This document shows, piece by piece, positions 60,126 through 64,000 of a DNA stretch of 64,000 nt. The DNA lies in NCBI GenBank assembly GCA_029959085.1, contig JARWIR010000024.1, positions 17,596,296 to 17,660,295 on the forward strand, in the 5' to 3' direction. The notes beneath the pieces are model-generated. The model saw only the letters and a list, made by a program, of their open reading frames with translations, was not told where the DNA came from and made no database searches. The first letter of the stretch is position 1, and each line of letters starts with the position of its first letter. Source of the stretch: Nemophila menziesii (taxonomy: Eukaryota > Streptophyta > Magnoliopsida > Boraginales > Hydrophyllaceae). Position numbers and translations under genes: made by a program.

Positions 60126-61290
60126 TCCCCACTCAAGTTCTTTGGGAGAGAAGGTGATTAGGTTTCCATAAATACCAGCATTTGGGTAAATTGTACTTAC
60201 GTGGCAATATCTTTCTATTTGAATTGACACATAGTGAAGTGAGGCAACCACCAAATTCCTGTCAAATGAACATACTCTTGAACTTGACGGTATGCGATCG
60301 AGACCCTCACATCACATACTCTACCCGGCTGATAGTTACAAATTCATCAAACATCACCCTTTCCTTACACATAGGTGTTCTACAAGAGCCTCTAGCCTCA
60401 TTAGACGACCCTTTTCTGATTCTGAGATCATTAAGAGCGATAAAGCTCAGCCTCGTTATGTGTTCCGCTAATTCATCATGTCCTTTCTCTTTAGGACTAC
60501 CCTTAAGTGTTATGAATTTGTGGTGAGTCTAACAACTCATTTATAGGGAACATCACGTCCATATCAAAAGAACCACTACACATGGATATGAATTCATTAA
60601 GTATGAGTAATATACAACAACCTCATGGTGTTATCATCAAGTCCGTCTTAATAAGACCACCACGCATGGCTATGAATTCATTAAGTGTTAATATTCTCAT
60701 GTATACACAATTTACGCTATATGGATGGGAGGTTAGTGCATCATATAGACTTATTGGTCATAGGTTCCCTATTCATGGGTTCTAGTCCTATCACTCAATA
60801 TTTTCAGGTTTACTCTCCGGGTTAAGTCTTTTAGTAAACTAAACAGACATATATTTTACTTAGTATTCGTACTTTAAAGTGATCTAATCATTATTTCGTA
60901 ATGGTTTTACTAAGCCATGTCAGATGCGAATATGTCTCATTTTTCCAATATGGACACTATTATGAGCGAATTTAATCACTGTTTGTGAATCACAATATGT
61001 GCACAATTGAGTAACACTTTATTAATACAGTGGCATATCGGATAGGAGACTTCTAAACCATTCATTTCATCATTTGTATGAGACCCAGTTTGCGTAACAA
61101 AAATCCTTCAACAACTACATAAATCATCTTAAACACATATCTAGATCAATTGTACCTCTCTCGTACTTTATTGAATGACAAAGAATAACCCAGTAGTTAC
61201 CACTTGAGTCTTTTTACAATAAGGACAATACCAAGTTGAGTATAGTTCATTAAGAACATCACACTCCTTATAACTATTGCGTATTCATCT
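60126..61290 (-). pseudogene. Copia RNase H end and 3' untranslated region
   Basis: Around 61000-60830 the minus strand reads SQTVIKFAHNSVHIGKMRHIRI*HGLVKPLRNND*ITLKYE, the copia RNase H tail (D...A.......RH I..RH...K.L...G.I.L.YV), followed by FTKRLNPESK, the 'ADPLTK' position. 60750-60126 is the 3' untranslated region, with a duplicated ATGAATTCATA.CCATG.GTGGT block (about 60584-60610 and 60655-60685). 5' truncated. Confidence 0.6.
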
Positions 61291-61293
61291 CTT

Positions 61294-61451
61294 ATGCACG
61301 AATACTCATATAAAGCTAAACCGCTGCACCTTCTACACGTCCCTTCTAATCTTCAATTAGTAAATGTATCTACTAATGGCCTTACAACAACTATATTTAC
61401 TTCGCTTATCACCAAACTTCCACTCTTGTGCGTGCTCAACTTGAAGGGGGA
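61294..61451 (+). pseudogene. Copia pol C-terminal remnant of the outer element
   Basis: LHLLHVPSNLQLVNVSTNGLTTTIFTSLITKLPLLCVLNLKGDDKL corresponds to the copia pol end 'v.Y.PS..QLADvfTKgL....F..L..KL', with ADvFTK decayed to VNVSTN. The polypurine tract and right LTR follow at once. Confidence 0.75.
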
Positions 61452-61668
61452 CGATAAGTTATCTAATACAACAACAATACAAGAAGTTTCATACTACTCA
61501 CTTACACAAGAATAACACCTCACACACTAGATGAGAAAGTTAATTAGTGATTCACGTATATGTATTTCAGCAACTTATGTGTGTTTAGCTTCTATATAAC
61601 CAATACGCTTGTAACAGCTCTGCAATCAATCAATACACAAAATATATTCTCTTTTTCGTTATCTAATA

Positions 61669-62056
61669 AAAACCCGGTTTTGAAAAAAAATCCTAATAAT
61701 ATGCTAATAATTGATATTGCACCCGTCATTTTGAAGCAATGCACTAGCTATAGATGAAATTAGATTTTAAAAGATCAGAAACTAACATCAAACCTAGCCT
61801 TATCTTGGAGCCACAATTACCACTATCACCTTCTAGTTATCGACGTGTGTCTTACACGTAACGTAACACCGTATATAATTCACGAGGAAGCTCCACACAA
61901 TCCGAATTAATAAATCTCTTCTCTAACTCCATAACAACCTCAACTGTAATAGGCATAGACCAACTCTTCTATTTCTATTTCTATTTATTTTCTTAAACCG
62001 AAAAACGATAAATACAAATAAAACTTATACTCTCTCTCTCTCATTTCTCTCATTTC
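61669..62056 (+). promoter_or_regulatory. Upstream region of the F-box gene
   Basis: A TATA-like GTATATAATT lies at 61871-61880, about 180 bp before the ATG. A CT-rich leader (TCTCTCTCTCTCATTTCTCTC, 62031-62051) runs to the start codon, as in many plant 5' untranslated regions. The copia LTR ends about 390 bp upstream of the coding start, so the element forms the distal boundary of the promoter. Confidence 0.5.
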
Positions 62057-63655
62057 ATGGGACAATCGGTTTCCAATTCCGCTTCTGGTACCGGAACCTA
62101 TCATAGCCACGGTTCTGGCTCCTCTAAGTCCAGATTTACCTCTTCCTCCGCTGTCCCGGTCGTAGCTGCCTCTCCGATGAGAGACTCGGTCGTTGACAGT
62201 GTAGATGAAGAACTTATCTATGAAACCTATGGTTTCGATAATACTTATAAGCTTCCTGATGAGTGCTTAGCTTTGATATTCCAGTCATTAAGCTCCGGCG
62301 ATAGGAAACGATGTTCTCTCGTTTCCCGGCGGTGGTTACAGATCGAATCACAAAGTCGTCACCGTCTTTCACTCGACGCTCGATCGGATCTCTCATCAGC
62401 AGTTCATTCGCTATTCACTCGATTCGATTCCGTGACTAAACTCGCACTCAAAAGTGACCGTAGATCGGTGAGCATAGGTGACGAGACGCTCGTTGCAATC
62501 TCCTTAAAGTGTCGTAACCTCACGCGCCTCAAACTACGCGCTTGTTGTCAGCTTACAGACGTTGGAATGGCTGAATTTGCAAAAAATTGCACGAATTTGA
62601 AGAAATTCTCTTGCGGATCGTGCACTTTCGGTGCTAATGGAATGAACGCTCTTCTTACAAATTGCTTATCTCTCGAGGAATTATCCATTAAACGCTTACG
62701 TGGCCTCACCGATGCAAGCCAGCTAATCGGTGTTGGTTTAGCTTCATCTTCATTGAAAGTCATATGCTTAAAAGGACTATACAATGCACACTGCTTCGCT
62801 CCATTAATCACCGAATCCAAAAATTTAAAAACGCTTAAGCTTTTCAGATGCTCAGGCGATTGGGATAATCTTCTAGAAGGTATATCCGGATTAACTCATG
62901 TTCATCTCGAAAGAATTCAGGTTAGTGACGTTGGCTTAACAATATTATCTACATGCTCATCTCTCGAAATATTACATCTAGTGAAAACACCTGAATGCAC
63001 TAACATCGGATTAACCACTATAGCTGAAAATTGTAAGCTATTAAGAAAATTACACATCGATGGATGGAAAACCAATAGAATAGGCGATGAAGGATTATTA
63101 TCCATCGCTAAAAATAGTCTCAACTTACAAGAATTAGTTTTAATCGGGGTAAATCCAAGTATGATAAGTTTGGAAAAATTAGCCACAAATTGCGTAAACC
63201 TAGAGAGATTAGCTTTATGTGGAAGCGAAACAGTTGGTGATGCGGAGCTTTCATGTATAGCTGAGAAATGTGTTGCGTTAAGGAAGCTTTGTATAAAGAG
63301 TTGTCCAGTTTCGGATCAAGGAATGGAGGCTTTAGCAAGTGGATGTCCGAATTTAGTTAAAGTGAAGCTTAAGAAATGTAAATTAATAACTCCTGAAGCT
63401 GCGGATTGGTTAAGAGCATCTCGAGGTTCGGGTTTACTTATTGTGAATTTAGATACCATAGAAATGGAAGGTTTAGATGCAAGTGCTAGCGATAGTGGTG
63501 TACAAGAAAATGTGGAAAATCAAAACAATGGTGTTGTTAATTATGGTACGAGGACTACTAGGAGATCATCTTCGTTTAAAGCAAGGTTAGGTTTGTTTTC
63601 TGGGAGGAATTGGGTTGCTTGTACGTTCAGGACATGGAATTCTCGAAGTAACTAA
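62057..63655 (+). CDS. SKIP2: F-box/LRR protein, SKIP2/VFB family
   Basis: A 532-residue single-exon protein. A Ser-rich N-terminus begins MGQSVS, which fits an N-myristoylation pattern (Gly2, Ser6). The F-box spans residues 64-105: YKLPDECLALIFQSLSSGDRKRCSLVSRRWLQIESQSRHRLSL. Cysteine-type leucine-rich repeats run from about 125 to 460 (CRNLTRLKLRACCQLTDVGM, CSSLEILHLVKTPECTNIGL, CVALRKLCIKSCPVSDQGMEAL, CPNLVKVKLKKCKLITPEAADWL). A basic, Ser-rich tail follows. Length and layout agree with Arabidopsis VFB1-4/SKIP2 (about 520-550 residues). These are substrate receptors of SCF ubiquitin ligases, binding ASK1/SKP1 through the F-box; VFBs affect growth and auxin-responsive expression. The start follows directly on the CT-rich leader, with no upstream in-frame alternative. 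GC content is above that of the surrounding repeats. Intact; the exact paralogue is not certain. Confidence 0.95.
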   Translation: MGQSVSNSASGTGTYHSHGSGSSKSRFTSSSAVPVVAASPMRDSVVDSVDEELIYETYGFDNTYKLPDECLALIFQSLSSGDRKRCSLVSRRWLQIESQSRHRLSLDARSDLSSAVHSLFTRFDSVTKLALKSDRRSVSIGDETLVAISLKCRNLTRLKLRACCQLTDVGMAEFAKNCTNLKKFSCGSCTFGANGMNALLTNCLSLEELSIKRLRGLTDASQLIGVGLASSSLKVICLKGLYNAHCFAPLITESKNLKTLKLFRCSGDWDNLLEGISGLTHVHLERIQVSDVGLTILSTCSSLEILHLVKTPECTNIGLTTIAENCKLLRKLHIDGWKTNRIGDEGLLSIAKNSLNLQELVLIGVNPSMISLEKLATNCVNLERLALCGSETVGDAELSCIAEKCVALRKLCIKSCPVSDQGMEALASGCPNLVKVKLKKCKLITPEAADWLRASRGSGLLIVNLDTIEMEGLDASASDSGVQENVENQNNGVVNYGTRTTRRSSSFKARLGLFSGRNWVACTFRTWNSRSN

Positions 63656-64000
63656 TTGTGGATTAAGGTGTTGTATTTTATTGCTTTGTATTTTGCTTGG
63701 CTTTTGAATTTATGTGTTACTTATTTGGAATTGTTTAATTATATCATGTTATGTATTTATTATGGGTTGATACAAGTGGGATATTAAGATGATAAACCTT
63801 TTTTTTTCTTCCTTTGTTGGATAGAATTTTAATGTTCAAAATGCTATTTTAGTTAATAATTTATGATTAAAGCCTATTGAGTACATGATTTATCCTATCT
63901 ATTATTACCATTCCAGCCCCTTCATTGTTAATGATCGTGTTTTTGGGATTGGATTTGTAGTATTTATTGTAAGCCCGGTTTGTATATATTATTAAAAAAA
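63656..64000 (+). other. 3' flank of the F-box gene
   Basis: AT-rich sequence with TTGTATTTTATTG and TTTATGTGTTACTTATTTGG words suited to plant polyadenylation regions. No canonical AATAAA in the first 150 bp. No further gene before the window ends in an A-run. Confidence 0.5.

Larger units (their letters stand above)
58411..61668 (+). mobile_element. Short-LTR Ty1/copia element, internally deleted
   Basis: Direct repeats 58411-58634 and 61452-61668 (about 220 bp) share nearly all words, including CTTCTATATAACCAATAC.CTTGTAACA and CAATCAATCAATACACAAAATA. A primer site TGGCATCAAGAG (degraded from the copia TGGTATCAGAG, initiator-Met tRNA) follows the left LTR. A polypurine run GAAGGGGGA precedes the right one. 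Flanking AAATC and AAAAC could be a decayed 5-bp duplication. Inside are gag and RNase H ends; the middle of pol is gone and another copia fragment occupies it. Confidence 0.75.

Overview
The window is plant nuclear DNA, almost certainly from a eudicot. It is AT-rich, split by stop codons, and full of L1-type LINEs, Athila/Tat-like Ty3/gypsy LTR elements, a Mutator-like transposon (MULE), copia remnants, hAT-like elements and a tRNA-derived SINE. I see one intact host gene: an F-box/leucine-rich-repeat protein of the SKIP2/VFB type at 62057-63655 (+). I cannot name the species.

Layout. 1-6.6 kb holds LINE debris, a hAT-like element with an 8-bp target duplication (747-2311) that contains its own 5'-truncated LINE insertion, and two small DNA elements. 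6.63-15.36 kb is a minus-strand Athila-like element with a gag-type ORF but no pol; a solo LTR of the same family (10070-11608, TSD ACGTA) interrupts its second ORF. 15.36-17.56 kb is a LINE. 18573-26044 is a MULE with 234-bp terminal inverted repeats and a 10-bp target duplication; it carries a decayed transposase gene and two GRF-zinc-finger-like genes, one convergent from the opposite TIR, like mudrB in maize MuDR. 26.4-29.2 kb is a LINE. 30.1-40.1 kb is a long LINE split by a solo LTR (34397-35971, TSD AATAT) and by a 5'-truncated gypsy element (about 36060-39206). 42-45 kb is a minus-strand LINE with an (AG)n tract. 49741-56977 is a complete gypsy-like element with LTRs of equal length (1570 bp) that read as identical, TSD CTCTA, a tRNA-Asp-type primer site, one 392-codon ORF of unknown function and no pol, inserted in a LINE RNase H relic. 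58411-61668 is a short-LTR copia element containing the 3' end of a second copia element.

How parts relate. The gypsy-like elements share LTR ends, primer-site type and a common 3' non-coding architecture. Next to the polypurine tract in all three copies that retain it lies an 8-bp perfect hairpin with a GGA loop; its stem differs between copies by paired (compensatory) changes. More hairpin plus G-rich modules occur upstream, and another conserved hairpin block follows the ORF. This conserved RNA/DNA structure in elements lacking pol is the most interesting signal here. Since these elements lack enzymes, they presumably depend on an autonomous relative for reverse transcription and integration (inference).

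Limits: boundaries of decayed repeats are approximate, alignments were made by eye, and no database search was possible.
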